From Entamoeba histolytica HM-1:IMSS (Eukaryota > Evosea > Mastigamoebida > Endamoebidae): 35,672 nucleotides of DNA. The stretch's first letter is position 1, and each line of letters opens with the position of its first letter. The position numbers and the translations under genes were made by a program. The stretch covers positions 22,724 through 58,395 of the forward strand of contig NW_001914933.1 in the NCBI RefSeq assembly GCF_000208925.1, in the 5' to 3' direction. The notes under the pieces are model-generated. The model was given only the letters and a program-made list of their open reading frames with translations, did no database searches and was not told the origin of the DNA. Below, piece by piece: positions 9,127 to 18,074 of this stretch.

Positions 9127-10065
9127 TCATAATTGGAAATTATACACTTCGTGTTGTTTTTGGTCTTGAGTTTGTTTATTTGGTTCGATCAGATGACAAC
9201 TCAATGCTTTAATGTTAGTATCAGCATTACTGATAAGTTGATATTCATTAAAAGTCATCCAAATATATGGTTTTTGTTTTTTACCATCAACAGTTCTAAA
9301 AGTATCTTCAAGCCAAATTCTAGATGAACAATTTTGATAGGATTGGTTTGTGAGTTGAGATCTTAATGAATAACAATATTTCTTATTTATTTGAACAAAT
9401 GGCTGACCTTGAATATTTGATTCAACAATAAAGGTGTCGTTTTGATTTATATCATGACTAACAGATATAAGACGCGTTCCATTTCTCCATTGGAAAATAT
9501 TAAAACGGTCATCAACATTAATTAAGTCACTCATAAGAGAAGAACCATTTTCAGGTATATTATAATTTACTCCAATAAGAAAAACCCCACCATCACCCAT
9601 TGTTTCATACCCGGTAATCAAATAACTTTCTGGAACTGTTGGTTGACGACAGTGAGAGTCAATGTTAATATTAAAAGTCCCTGCATTAGAACGAGCACGT
9701 TCGTTTCCAGTAATTAATTCATGGGCTTTAAGTAGTACAATATTTTTAAGACTTAATTCCTTTTGAATACCAATAACAGAAGTGAAACATTCTTTATCAC
9801 ATAGGTATTTTCCTCCAGCATTATTTTCATTTGCATTTTCCACTGTTTTAATAAATGTTTTATTATTTCGAATTGTGTCACTAAGACTATCTAATGGATA
9901 TTTTAATGATGGATAAAATACTGAAAAAACAATTATTGAAGGAATTATCAAAAATAAGAAAATTCCCCATAACCCAAAAAGTACAACTTCATTTTTATCT
10001 GTTAGTTCTTCATCACTGTATCCTTCGTCATATTCATAATAATCACTTGAGTGTTTTCCTATCAT
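9127..10065 (-). CDS. Type II single-pass membrane protein, unknown function
   Basis: A 312-residue protein I do not recognise. The first 26 residues are acidic and Tyr/Asp/Glu-rich (DYYEYDEGYSDEEL), followed by a strong membrane segment at about 27-51 and then about 260 residues predicted to be outside the cytosol. That part has several N-glycosylation sites (NKT, NGS, NGT, NDT, NQS, NCS) and cysteines in spaced positions (for example LCDKEC, SHC, YCYS, NCSS), as expected of a disulphide-stabilised luminal or surface domain. No signal peptide precedes the membrane segment, so the topology should be N-in/C-out. It is divergently arranged with the RhoGEF gene, with 221 bases between the two starts. 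It could be a surface or endomembrane protein; no enzyme motif is visible. Confidence 0.75.
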   Translation of the reverse strand: MIGKHSSDYYEYDEGYSDEELTDKNEVVLFGLWGIFLFLIIPSIIVFSVFYPSLKYPLDSLSDTIRNNKTFIKTVENANENNAGGKYLCDKECFTSVIGIQKELSLKNIVLLKAHELITGNERARSNAGTFNINIDSHCRQPTVPESYLITGYETMGDGGVFLIGVNYNIPENGSSLMSDLINVDDRFNIFQWRNGTRLISVSHDINQNDTFIVESNIQGQPFVQINKKYCYSLRSQLTNQSYQNCSSRIWLEDTFRTVDGKKQKPYIWMTFNEYQLISNADTNIKALSCHLIEPNKQTQDQKQHEVYNFQL

Positions 10066-10243
10066 AAAATTATCAAATGTTTTTTTTTTATTTTTTTACA
10101 AAAAAAAAAATAAAAAGATTATTTCTTATTAATACCAATTTTTAAGATTTTAATCCAATTACGAAAAATTGATGAAACAAAACCAATAAGACATAATCTT
10201 AAGATTATCACTTTCTTTTATGATAAAAACAACAAAAGGTCAA

Positions 10244-10260
10244 GTATATATATATAAAAC
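10244..10260 (+). promoter_or_regulatory. TATA-like box of the RhoGEF gene
   Basis: GTATATATATATAAAAC lies about 30-40 bases before the ATG at 10287, in the short divergent intergenic stretch. Spacing fits an Entamoeba TATA-like element; the sequence is simple A/T and so only weakly specific. Confidence 0.4.
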
Positions 10261-10286
10261 AGAAAAAAGTAATTTATCAACGTTTA

Positions 10287-11639
10287 ATGAATATCACTAT
10301 TTGTCCACAATTTTTAAATTCTTGTGGAAAAGAATTTAAAATAAATGACTCTAAGATTAATCTTCGAGCTTTTGAGTTATCCCTTCATTTCCCAGAAATT
10401 GTTCAACGATATCGTGATATGATGACTAATAATAAATCACAAGAATGGGAAATAGTCCAAAAGAATGTTTTAGAGTTCAAAGAATTCATTAATACGATTA
10501 TCAATGAAGCAATTCAACCAGAAATGATATATCTTCGAAATATTGAAGAAAAAGAAATGAAAAATAAAGAAATAAAAAATATCATTAATGAAGTAATTAC
10601 AACAGAAGAAGAATATTCTAAAGATATTACACTTTATCTAAAAACATATGCTAAAATCCTCATCAAATCAAAATTTGTTGGAGAATTAGTTCGTGATAGT
10701 GAAGTAGTATTATTAAATATTATTGAATTATCCAATAAAATAAGTAAAGTTTTAAAATCAAAAAATTATTCTAACTTAATACTTTGTCTAGACTCCCTAT
10801 GTGTGTATGATAGTTATTTCATATTTTATGAAAGGATTGTTTCCTTAATGCCAAAAATCTTAAAAGAATTACCACAATTACAAGAAATTAAAGGAAAACC
10901 AGAAATGAAAAATCTAGGTGTTTTAGACTTTTTAATTAAACCAATACAAAGAATTACAAAATACCCATTGTTTGTAAAAAATTTAAAGGATAATGTTGAA
11001 GATCCAAAAGATAAAAACTTATTAGAATTTCTTGATAATTATTTAAATGAACAATTGAGTAAGAGTAATAGTTCCCAAAAATGTTTTAGTTCAGAAAAAG
11101 AAAAAGAAATGATATTGCCATTATTAAAATGGAAAGGAAAAGATATTGATTTAAGTACATCAATGTTTATAATAAAATCAAATATTATTTCAGTAACACA
11201 AATTGAGAAAAATGCTATGCCTCTGTTAAAAGAAGTTAATTATTGTATTCTCTTTGATAGTCATCTTTTATTATCAAGGATGAAAGGATCTAAAATTTAC
11301 GTTGAAAAAGTTATAACTTCTATATCACTTATTGAAGAATTTAATGATCATATTACTCTTCATTCAAGAAAAAATGTATTGTCTATTTGTTTTGTATCAA
11401 AAACTGATCAAAAACTTTGGATGACTAAACTAAAAGAATTTAAAGAAAAGCAAGACAAGTTAATAAATTCTTTTCATTCATTAAGTAGTACATCATCTCT
11501 TGGAAATAAGAATTTATCTCACCCAAGAAGACCAACAGCTGGGTCATTTGATTCTATGAAAATAGAAAATGCTATCACACAACAAAACTTACATCGTACA
11601 AAAAGTTCCGCATCTAACCCATCTATTTTATTGCTTTGA
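10287..11639 (+). CDS. Rho guanine nucleotide exchange factor (DH-PH)
   Basis: A 450-residue protein predicted to load GTP onto Rho/Rac GTPases and so drive actin remodelling. After a helical N-terminal region (1-95) comes a DH domain from about 97 to 255. It begins NEVITTEEEYSKDI (conserved region 1) and contains LIKPIQRITKYPLFVKNL near 215-232, the conserved region 3 helix that contacts the GTPase. A PH domain follows at about 270-385, including LKEVNYCILFDSHLLLS and ending in the typical helix with DQKLWMTKLKEF. The last 60 residues are Ser/Thr-rich and probably disordered. Entamoeba encodes a large family of such GEFs; I cannot assign the partner GTPase. Single exon; a TATA-like run lies just upstream. 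Confidence 0.92.
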   Translation: MNITICPQFLNSCGKEFKINDSKINLRAFELSLHFPEIVQRYRDMMTNNKSQEWEIVQKNVLEFKEFINTIINEAIQPEMIYLRNIEEKEMKNKEIKNIINEVITTEEEYSKDITLYLKTYAKILIKSKFVGELVRDSEVVLLNIIELSNKISKVLKSKNYSNLILCLDSLCVYDSYFIFYERIVSLMPKILKELPQLQEIKGKPEMKNLGVLDFLIKPIQRITKYPLFVKNLKDNVEDPKDKNLLEFLDNYLNEQLSKSNSSQKCFSSEKEKEMILPLLKWKGKDIDLSTSMFIIKSNIISVTQIEKNAMPLLKEVNYCILFDSHLLLSRMKGSKIYVEKVITSISLIEEFNDHITLHSRKNVLSICFVSKTDQKLWMTKLKEFKEKQDKLINSFHSLSSTSSLGNKNLSHPRRPTAGSFDSMKIENAITQQNLHRTKSSASNPSILLL

Positions 11640-12014
11640 TTTTACCATATATTTTTAAAAAAATTATTTTTTCTTTTAATTTTTCAAAAATTGTTTTGTT
11701 GACGCCACATTTTTTGGAGTAATAAATAAAAAGATCCAAAAGAACTATAAAAAAACTACGAAAATAACGAAGAATAAATTTGGTGAGATTTGATTCAAAA
11801 AAGAAGAACTATAAAAGAATAATAAAAATAAATAATAAATGAAAAGATATAAATAAATTATTCCTAAATGCTAAATTTAAATTAATAATATAAAAATATC
11901 CGTTAATAAAAAACTATTAAATTTGAACAATTGCCTGTTAAAGAATTTTTTCATGAAGTTTTTTAAGAAAGATAACAAATAGAAAAAAAGACATTAAGTA
12001 ATTAAATACAAATC
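11640..12014. other. Short A/T spacer between convergent genes
   Basis: Contains the 3' ends of the RhoGEF and of the first HTH gene. The element AGAACTATAAAA occurs twice (near 11740 and 11806), otherwise nothing recognisable. Confidence 0.4.
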
Positions 12015-12341
12015 TTAAAGCCCTGATGGTAAATTACTTGTTTTATGTTCTGAAGATTTGATCCAGTAATAAAGAGTTGATGCACACAAACCTTTATATT
12101 CTGGTGTTTTTTGAAGGAAACGTGTTGCTTTAGATAATCCCATTTCCTTACCAATTTTAACAGCCTTTTCTCTAGATGTTTTGTCCCATCTTTTTCTTTT
12201 AGGAGAATTACTTTTTATTTCAGCACTAGGAATTGTAGTATTAACAGTCTCTGAAGAAAGAGAAGGTGATTTTAATGTATTATATCCATCAAGTATTTGG
12301 TAAAATTCTTGTTTACAAGGAGTGAATACTGAAGTAGCCAT
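12015..12341 (-). CDS. Small helix-turn-helix protein, paralogue 1
   Basis: A 108-residue protein closely related to the one at 21477-21803. The N-terminal half is Ser/Thr-rich and variable. A basic patch (KRKRWDK, about 50-56) precedes three predicted helices at about 57-97: REKAVKIGKEMGL, SKATRFLQKTPEYKG and the final ASTLYYWIKSS. This layout, ending in a helix with ..TLYYWI, resembles the homeodomain-like trihelical domains of Psq/CENP-B or transposase type, where the third helix reads DNA. No nuclease or transposase catalytic domain is present. The protein may be a transcription factor or a domesticated transposase DNA-binding module. It has a normal stop and no frameshift. Function is inferred only from fold likeness. 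Confidence 0.7.
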   Translation of the reverse strand: MATSVFTPCKQEFYQILDGYNTLKSPSLSSETVNTTIPSAEIKSNSPKRKRWDKTSREKAVKIGKEMGLSKATRFLQKTPEYKGLCASTLYYWIKSSEHKTSNLPSGL

Positions 12342-12914
12342 AACAATTATTCAAGAAATGAAAATGACTTTAAAACAAGTTCTGTTTTTATACTTAAAAT
12401 GGATTAAAAATAAGTACAATCTTTGAACAATCACTTTTATTTTTCAAAACGAAAGTCATATTTTTGACTTCTTTTTAAAACCATTTCTTTAAATTTATTT
12501 TTTCAACCCTTTTTATTTCTTTTATTTTTCTGGTTTTTTTGTTTTTTATTTTTCACTTTTCTTTAATGACTTAAAATTCTATCTTTTTCCCTTTCTTAAG
12601 TTTTCATAGTTTTTTAATAATCCCCTTCTTTCTACAATCGGAGATTTGTTTAAACCTTCTATTCTTTTCAATGATATCTTTATAAAGTTGTTTTTTTTTC
12701 AAATTGAGATATTACTTCATATGAGAACTTTATTTATTATTAAAACATAACATAAACAAATAGTAATTGTTTAATTCTGAAAAAGGAAGTATTTATTTGG
12801 CTATGCAATATAAAAATTATCTTTCTAAATAATATTTAATTGAAAAAATCAAATCCAATTTAGAAATAAAATATTTTAATATCTATTTAAAAAAAAAATT
12901 ATGTGAATGAATAT
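12342..12914. other. A/T spacer upstream of HTH paralogue 1 and downstream of the gelsolin gene
   Basis: T-rich on the + strand. It should hold the promoter of the HTH gene (TATAAAAACAGAACTT on the minus strand, about 50 bases from its ATG) and the 3' end of the gelsolin-family gene. No gene is visible. Confidence 0.4.
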
Positions 12915-15900
12915 TTAATAAAGTTTTAGTGCATGTTTTTGCTTTTGTTGTTTCCATTTTGGTTGTGCTTCAAATTGTTCTCTTGTCATTTTAAAAACTT
13001 GTTCAAATTCAGTGTCACTTAAGTAATGTTCTAATTGAGACATATCAATACCAGCAGGGAATCTATGATGAACAAGATCATCATAAGAATATGTTTTAGT
13101 TAATTTCAATAATTCTTCTAAACAATTATCCATATGGTCATTAACACTTATAACTTGTTTTTTATTTACTCTCCATCCATGGAAATAATTTGTAAATACA
13201 AAAGGTTCTTTACCATCATAAACCAACCAACATTCTCTATTCATTCTTTCATTTTCTTTAGTTCTTTTAATAAATTCATTTGTTGTTTCCATAGCAAATT
13301 TTTTATCAATAGCAGATACTTCTTTTCCAATCCATAAATAACAAATGTCATAACAATCTAATAACATAGCAGCTTTAGGTTCTAAATCTTCTTGATACCA
13401 ATCTGTTACTTCTTCAACAGCAAATACTCCACTTTTACTTGACATTTCAAATAATCTATTTTTCCATTCAACACTCTTTGTTTTTAATATTCTTTTTCCT
13501 CCAATAACATTCCAAAATTCTTCTGTTTCTTCTCCTTCATTCATTTCAATAACATCTTTTCTTTGTACATCATTATATTTTTGAATTAAAAGATGAGTAA
13601 ATTCTAATTCTTTTTTTCCTGTTAATTTTCCTTTCCAAAGATAAGTAATATTTTCTGTAGTAATGAGGAAAATTCCTTCTGAAGTTAATCTATTTGGAAT
13701 ATCATGTTGTTCAATTTCTACTGCCTTAACATGTTCTAAATTAACACCACACTTTCTAATATCAAATACTAATCGTTGTTCTTTTTTAGTATTTTTGAGA
13801 ATGTCATAATCCCAAGTTCTTTTTCCTTTAGTTTCCTCTTTTGCAGAAGGATCTTTTCCAAGACGAATTACCATAAATTCAAATATAGCTAAAAAGTGAT
13901 TTGTTTCTGTATTTTGTGCAATACGATATTCTTTTGCTTCATCTTTTAATTTTCTATGTAAGTCAACAGTTAATCGTGCACTTGTTCCTTTATCTAGTAT
14001 TGGACATTTCCTTCCTTGCCAAAAATATAAAATATGATATTCATTATTCCATTTAATATAAGTATATTGAATAATATAACTTTCACTTTCAAAAAACTCT
14101 CCAACTATTGGTGCATCAACTCGTTCAAAATCATCAATTCTCCATACTTTCTTTTTACCATCTGCATTATCAATAAAAACTTCTTTTCTAATTGGAATTT
14201 CTTTAGTTAACATCATTGAATAATCAACAGCACTTCCACGTACAATTTTTTTCTGATCATCAAATGGAATCATTGGATTTTTCTTTATATTATTACTATT
14301 ATCATAAAAATCACAAAATCGTTCTTTAAACATAGCTTGTTCATATCCTGGAAATTCAAAATAGAGTGGTGCAACCCAAACTTCTTTTCTTCTTTCTAAA
14401 TATCTTTTTTGACAATCTTGAATATATTGTTGTCTTCTATCTTTAATTACTCTTGTACCAACCCACATATACATTTCACTATAACAATCTAATATATAAC
14501 AACTATTCACTTCTAATGAACTTTTACTAATTTCCTTTCCTTCATAACTCCATCTTTCAATATCCACTTTTTCTTTTAATCCATCCCACCAATATTTATA
14601 TAATGTAACATATTTCATTTGAGCTAATTCCATTACTAAATCATCTCCTCCATCTTCTGCACTTTTAATTTTACCTTCTTTCTCTCCAAGTGCTTTCCAA
14701 AATTCTTTAGGTTCATTGTCTTCATCAATAGTTTCAGTTTTAACACCTCCTCGTTCTTTAGCAATCATTTTTGATAATTCCATAGCTTTACCTTTTTCCA
14801 TTTTATTACTACTTTTTCCAAGCCATACATAAATACATTTAGCACCTTTTCCTGGATCAAATATAAATGCATCTCCTGAATTCAAACTTTCCCATGAACA
14901 TTCAACCAATCTTGCAAATGGATTTCTTTTTCCTTTAATATGAATTAACCTTTTAATATCCCTTGCATTTCCTGTTGGTGCAGCTGCTAATTTCTTTCTT
15001 TGAAATAATAAATCTTCTGCTAATACACGAGCAGTAGCTTTTTCAGTTGTTTGTTTAGTACTTCCAACTGCATCTCTTTCTGCTTGAGCAACTGTTTTAG
15101 TTCCTTTAGTCCTATGTTTTTTACTTGGTCGTTTTTTAATATTCATTGTCTTAACTTCTTCATTTTCAACTAAGTCTTTCCATTCTTTTTTGTCTTTAAG
15201 TGGTTTATTTTCAACTACTTTTCTTTTATTTTCTTCTTCTTGTTTAATTTTTAATTCTTCTTCTTGTAACTTTCTTTCATTTTCTTCCTCTTCTTCTTGT
15301 AACTTTCTTTCTTCTTCTTCAATTCTTTTAATTTCTTCTTCTAATTTTCTTTCTCTTTCTTCTTCTTCTAATTTTCTTTCTCTTTCTTCTTCTTCTTTTC
15401 GTTGTTGTTCCTCTAATTCTTTCTTTTTTTGTTCTTCTTTGAGTTGTCTTTCTTCCTCTTCTTTTTTCTTTCTTTCATTTTCTTCAATTTCTTTCTTTTT
15501 ATTTTCTTCTTCTCTTCTTATTCTTTCAAGTTCTTCTTCTTTTTTCTTACGTTCTTGTTCTCTCTTGATTCGTTCTTGTTCTCTCTTGATTCGTTCTTGT
15601 TCTCTCTTGATTCGTTCTTGTTCTCTCTTTTTTCTTTCTTCTTCTAATTTGGCTCGTTCTAATTCAATTCTTTGACGTTCTTCTTCTCTTTTTCTTCTTG
15701 TTTCTTCTTTGATTCTTTCCTTCTCTTCTTTAGCTTTTTTCTTGTTATCTTCTTCTTGTTGTTTTCTTTTGATTTCTGCTTCTAGTTGTTCTTGTTTCTT
15801 TTTTTTTTCTTCTTCCTCTGCTTTTTGTTTGTCTAATTCTTTCTTATTTGATTCTTTGACAGTTGTTGATTGTTCTACCTTCATTTCAACTAACTTCTCT

Positions 15901-17888
15901 TCAACCAAATTACCTTTTTCTTTCTTAACTTCTTCTTTTTGATTTTTAATATGTTCTTTCTCAATACCAAGTTCTTTCTTAGATTCAAAAATAGAAGGAG
16001 TAACAACTCTTATTTCTTCTATATCAATGTCTTGTTCTGGGACACGACCATAATCTTCAGAAACATAAGAGCTGTCTGATGATGATATTTCATTAGCAAA
16101 TATATCATCATCGTCATCAGTATAATCATATTCTTCATCGTCAATTCCAAAATTGTTATACGTAAAATCTAAAGGATTAAGAGTAATATCTTCAAGCATA
16201 GATTTTAACATATCTTCATACATCATTCGTTCATTGTCTTCATTTAAACCATCAACTTTGTCTGTTCCAAGAATTTTACGTTCATTTTCTCCATCAGCAT
16301 TTTCAACAAAATATTCTTTAAATAATTGAGTCTCTGCACCTTCAATAACAAACTCCATTTTATCTCTTCTTCTAAAACTCATATCAAGTAATTCTTCAGC
16401 TTTGAGTACAGCAACAGTTCGTTCTGTTGGAGATGTTTCTTTTCCACACCAAACAAAGACAAGTACACCTGTATCTATAACAACAGTAGTATTAGTGTTT
16501 AATTGATTAATAGAAGGTCTTCCAGGAACAAGAAGAATTTGAGGACCATGTCGTTGTAAAGCAATAACAAATACTTTTAAAAATTCACTAATTCTTTCCA
16601 TAGTTTCTTTTGCTTTATATTTTTCTTTTATAGCTCCAATTTCAAAATAAGCATTAAATGGTTTAAGTAATTCTTCTGTTTTAACACGTTTATTTTTTGA
16701 TCCATCAATAATTTCTATTTGTTTAATTCCTTTTTCTGTTTTTAAATTCTCAATAAATACATTTGTTTTGTTCCTTTTTGCTTTACTTGCGTCTTTACCA
16801 TAAAAAACAATTAATTGTTTTCCTGTATCAAAAATATAACAATCATTACGATAAATAGTAACTTTATCTGGTGTTCCATCTTTCTTTTCACATTTAACTA
16901 ATACAACCCATGCAGCATCTCCCTCTCCAAATATTCTAATTAATAGTCTTCTTGGTGGTGCTGGTTCATAAACTCTAGTTTTTGTTTCAACTTGAAGAGA
17001 TTTTTGAAATTCTATTGATTCTTTTCTTCTTTCCATTTTTGATTTAGGTAATACTTTTTTCTGTGATCGAGAAGGAATTGGATCACTTCCAGCTAAATAT
17101 TCAAATATTTCTGAGATTGATGGATGAGTAGAATAAAAAGCATCTAATTGATTATTTTCTAAATCTAAAGACTGTAAAGAAGCACATTGAATTAACCCTT
17201 TTGGAAGATGGTGTAAAACATTACTTCCAAGAGTAAGTTCTTTTAATGAAACCAATAAAGAAATATCATTTGTAATAGAAGAAATATTATTATTGTCCAT
17301 ATATAACTTTAACAATGGACATTTACAAATAGAAGAGGGAAATTCATCTAATTCATTATCTGCTAAATCTAAATGTGTAATGGGACAACGTTCTAATGAT
17401 GGTATACTTTTAATTTTATTACCACAAATGATTAATTGTTTTAATGATGTTAATCTACTAATTGTTGGTGGTATTTCAAGTATTTGGTTATGTGCAAAAC
17501 AAAGATATGTTAGACAAGTACAATCACCAATAGTATCAGGAACTATTGAAATTAAGTTATTTCCAAAATTTAATTTAAATAAAGGAAGAGCTCCAATTAA
17601 TGGAGTGATTTTAGTAATTTTATTTTTTTCAGCTAAAACACATAATAATGATGAATTATTTACAAGTACCATGTCATGAATCATATCTAAATCATTATTA
17701 CTAACATCAAGAAATGTCAAAGTTTTTAGTTGACTTAAAGCTTCAATAGATGTAATTTGATTTTGGTGTAAATCAATCGATACTAACTCTGAATAATTCC
17801 CAACAGTTTGAGGAAGCTGAGAAATAAATTGATTTGAGAGGTCAAGTGATGTTTTCTTCACTACCTGTTTTGAGTTCTCTTGTCCCAT
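12915..17888 (-). CDS. LRR-gelsolin-coiled coil-villin headpiece actin-regulatory protein
   Basis: A 1657-residue single-exon cytoskeletal protein. It starts MGQENSK, a plausible N-myristoylation site. Residues about 12-260 are roughly ten leucine-rich repeats of the Ras-binding/Flightless type. Two gelsolin-like domains follow (about 312-425 and 430-530), then an acidic linker (DDEEYDYTDDDDD) and a long charged coiled coil of Glu/Lys/Arg/Gln (about 650-905). I then count about five more gelsolin-like domains (near 970-1075, 1090-1190, 1245-1340, 1370-1470, 1477-1590), and a villin headpiece closes the protein (about 1593-1657; YSYDDLVHHRFPAGID...LSDTEFEQVFKM...PKWKQQKQK). Flightless-I is LRR plus six gelsolin domains without headpiece; supervillin and villin have the headpiece without LRRs. 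The combination, with a coiled coil splitting the gelsolin array, is unusual. It probably tethers or remodels actin at the membrane; severing activity cannot be read from sequence. Confidence 0.92.
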   Translation of the reverse strand: MGQENSKQVVKKTSLDLSNQFISQLPQTVGNYSELVSIDLHQNQITSIEALSQLKTLTFLDVSNNDLDMIHDMVLVNNSSLLCVLAEKNKITKITPLIGALPLFKLNFGNNLISIVPDTIGDCTCLTYLCFAHNQILEIPPTISRLTSLKQLIICGNKIKSIPSLERCPITHLDLADNELDEFPSSICKCPLLKLYMDNNNISSITNDISLLVSLKELTLGSNVLHHLPKGLIQCASLQSLDLENNQLDAFYSTHPSISEIFEYLAGSDPIPSRSQKKVLPKSKMERRKESIEFQKSLQVETKTRVYEPAPPRRLLIRIFGEGDAAWVVLVKCEKKDGTPDKVTIYRNDCYIFDTGKQLIVFYGKDASKAKRNKTNVFIENLKTEKGIKQIEIIDGSKNKRVKTEELLKPFNAYFEIGAIKEKYKAKETMERISEFLKVFVIALQRHGPQILLVPGRPSINQLNTNTTVVIDTGVLVFVWCGKETSPTERTVAVLKAEELLDMSFRRRDKMEFVIEGAETQLFKEYFVENADGENERKILGTDKVDGLNEDNERMMYEDMLKSMLEDITLNPLDFTYNNFGIDDEEYDYTDDDDDIFANEISSSDSSYVSEDYGRVPEQDIDIEEIRVVTPSIFESKKELGIEKEHIKNQKEEVKKEKGNLVEEKLVEMKVEQSTTVKESNKKELDKQKAEEEEKKKKQEQLEAEIKRKQQEEDNKKKAKEEKERIKEETRRKREEERQRIELERAKLEEERKKREQERIKREQERIKREQERIKREQERKKKEEELERIRREEENKKKEIEENERKKKEEEERQLKEEQKKKELEEQQRKEEEERERKLEEEERERKLEEEIKRIEEEERKLQEEEEENERKLQEEELKIKQEEENKRKVVENKPLKDKKEWKDLVENEEVKTMNIKKRPSKKHRTKGTKTVAQAERDAVGSTKQTTEKATARVLAEDLLFQRKKLAAAPTGNARDIKRLIHIKGKRNPFARLVECSWESLNSGDAFIFDPGKGAKCIYVWLGKSSNKMEKGKAMELSKMIAKERGGVKTETIDEDNEPKEFWKALGEKEGKIKSAEDGGDDLVMELAQMKYVTLYKYWWDGLKEKVDIERWSYEGKEISKSSLEVNSCYILDCYSEMYMWVGTRVIKDRRQQYIQDCQKRYLERRKEVWVAPLYFEFPGYEQAMFKERFCDFYDNSNNIKKNPMIPFDDQKKIVRGSAVDYSMMLTKEIPIRKEVFIDNADGKKKVWRIDDFERVDAPIVGEFFESESYIIQYTYIKWNNEYHILYFWQGRKCPILDKGTSARLTVDLHRKLKDEAKEYRIAQNTETNHFLAIFEFMVIRLGKDPSAKEETKGKRTWDYDILKNTKKEQRLVFDIRKCGVNLEHVKAVEIEQHDIPNRLTSEGIFLITTENITYLWKGKLTGKKELEFTHLLIQKYNDVQRKDVIEMNEGEETEEFWNVIGGKRILKTKSVEWKNRLFEMSSKSGVFAVEEVTDWYQEDLEPKAAMLLDCYDICYLWIGKEVSAIDKKFAMETTNEFIKRTKENERMNRECWLVYDGKEPFVFTNYFHGWRVNKKQVISVNDHMDNCLEELLKLTKTYSYDDLVHHRFPAGIDMSQLEHYLSDTEFEQVFKMTREQFEAQPKWKQQKQKHALKLY
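15550..15629 (-). repeat. 21-bp coding tandem repeat in the coiled coil
   Basis: Three identical copies and most of a fourth of a 21-base unit encode repeats of REQERIK in the gelsolin-family protein. Identity at DNA level, including third codon positions, points to recent expansion by slippage. A second, 27-base unit (RKLEEEERE) is doubled near 15340-15393. Confidence 0.8.
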
Positions 17889-17904
17889 GAGTTGTGATTT
17901 TTTA

Positions 17905-17912
17905 AGTTCACA
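17905..17912 (-). promoter_or_regulatory. Possible GAAC element of the gelsolin-family gene
   Basis: Minus-strand TGTGAACT, six of eight bases matching AATGAACT, about 20 bases upstream of the ATG at 17888, in the 186-base divergent region shared with the gene at 18075. Confidence 0.3.
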
Positions 17913-18074
17913 AAAACGGTTCTTTACTAGATTCTTTCTGTCTTTTATTTTCCGTTAACTTTATCAGGAAATAAAACTTTTTTATTATTCGTTTTATATA
18001 ACAGTAAAATAGTTTATGTTTTAAAATATAAAAAGAAAAAAGATCTTTTAGTTCTATTCATCATCATCCATTAC

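Noticed and set aside
15190..15942. Ser/Phe/Leu-rich plus-strand frames
   Set aside because: Antisense shadows of the Glu/Lys-rich coiled coil of the gelsolin-family protein.
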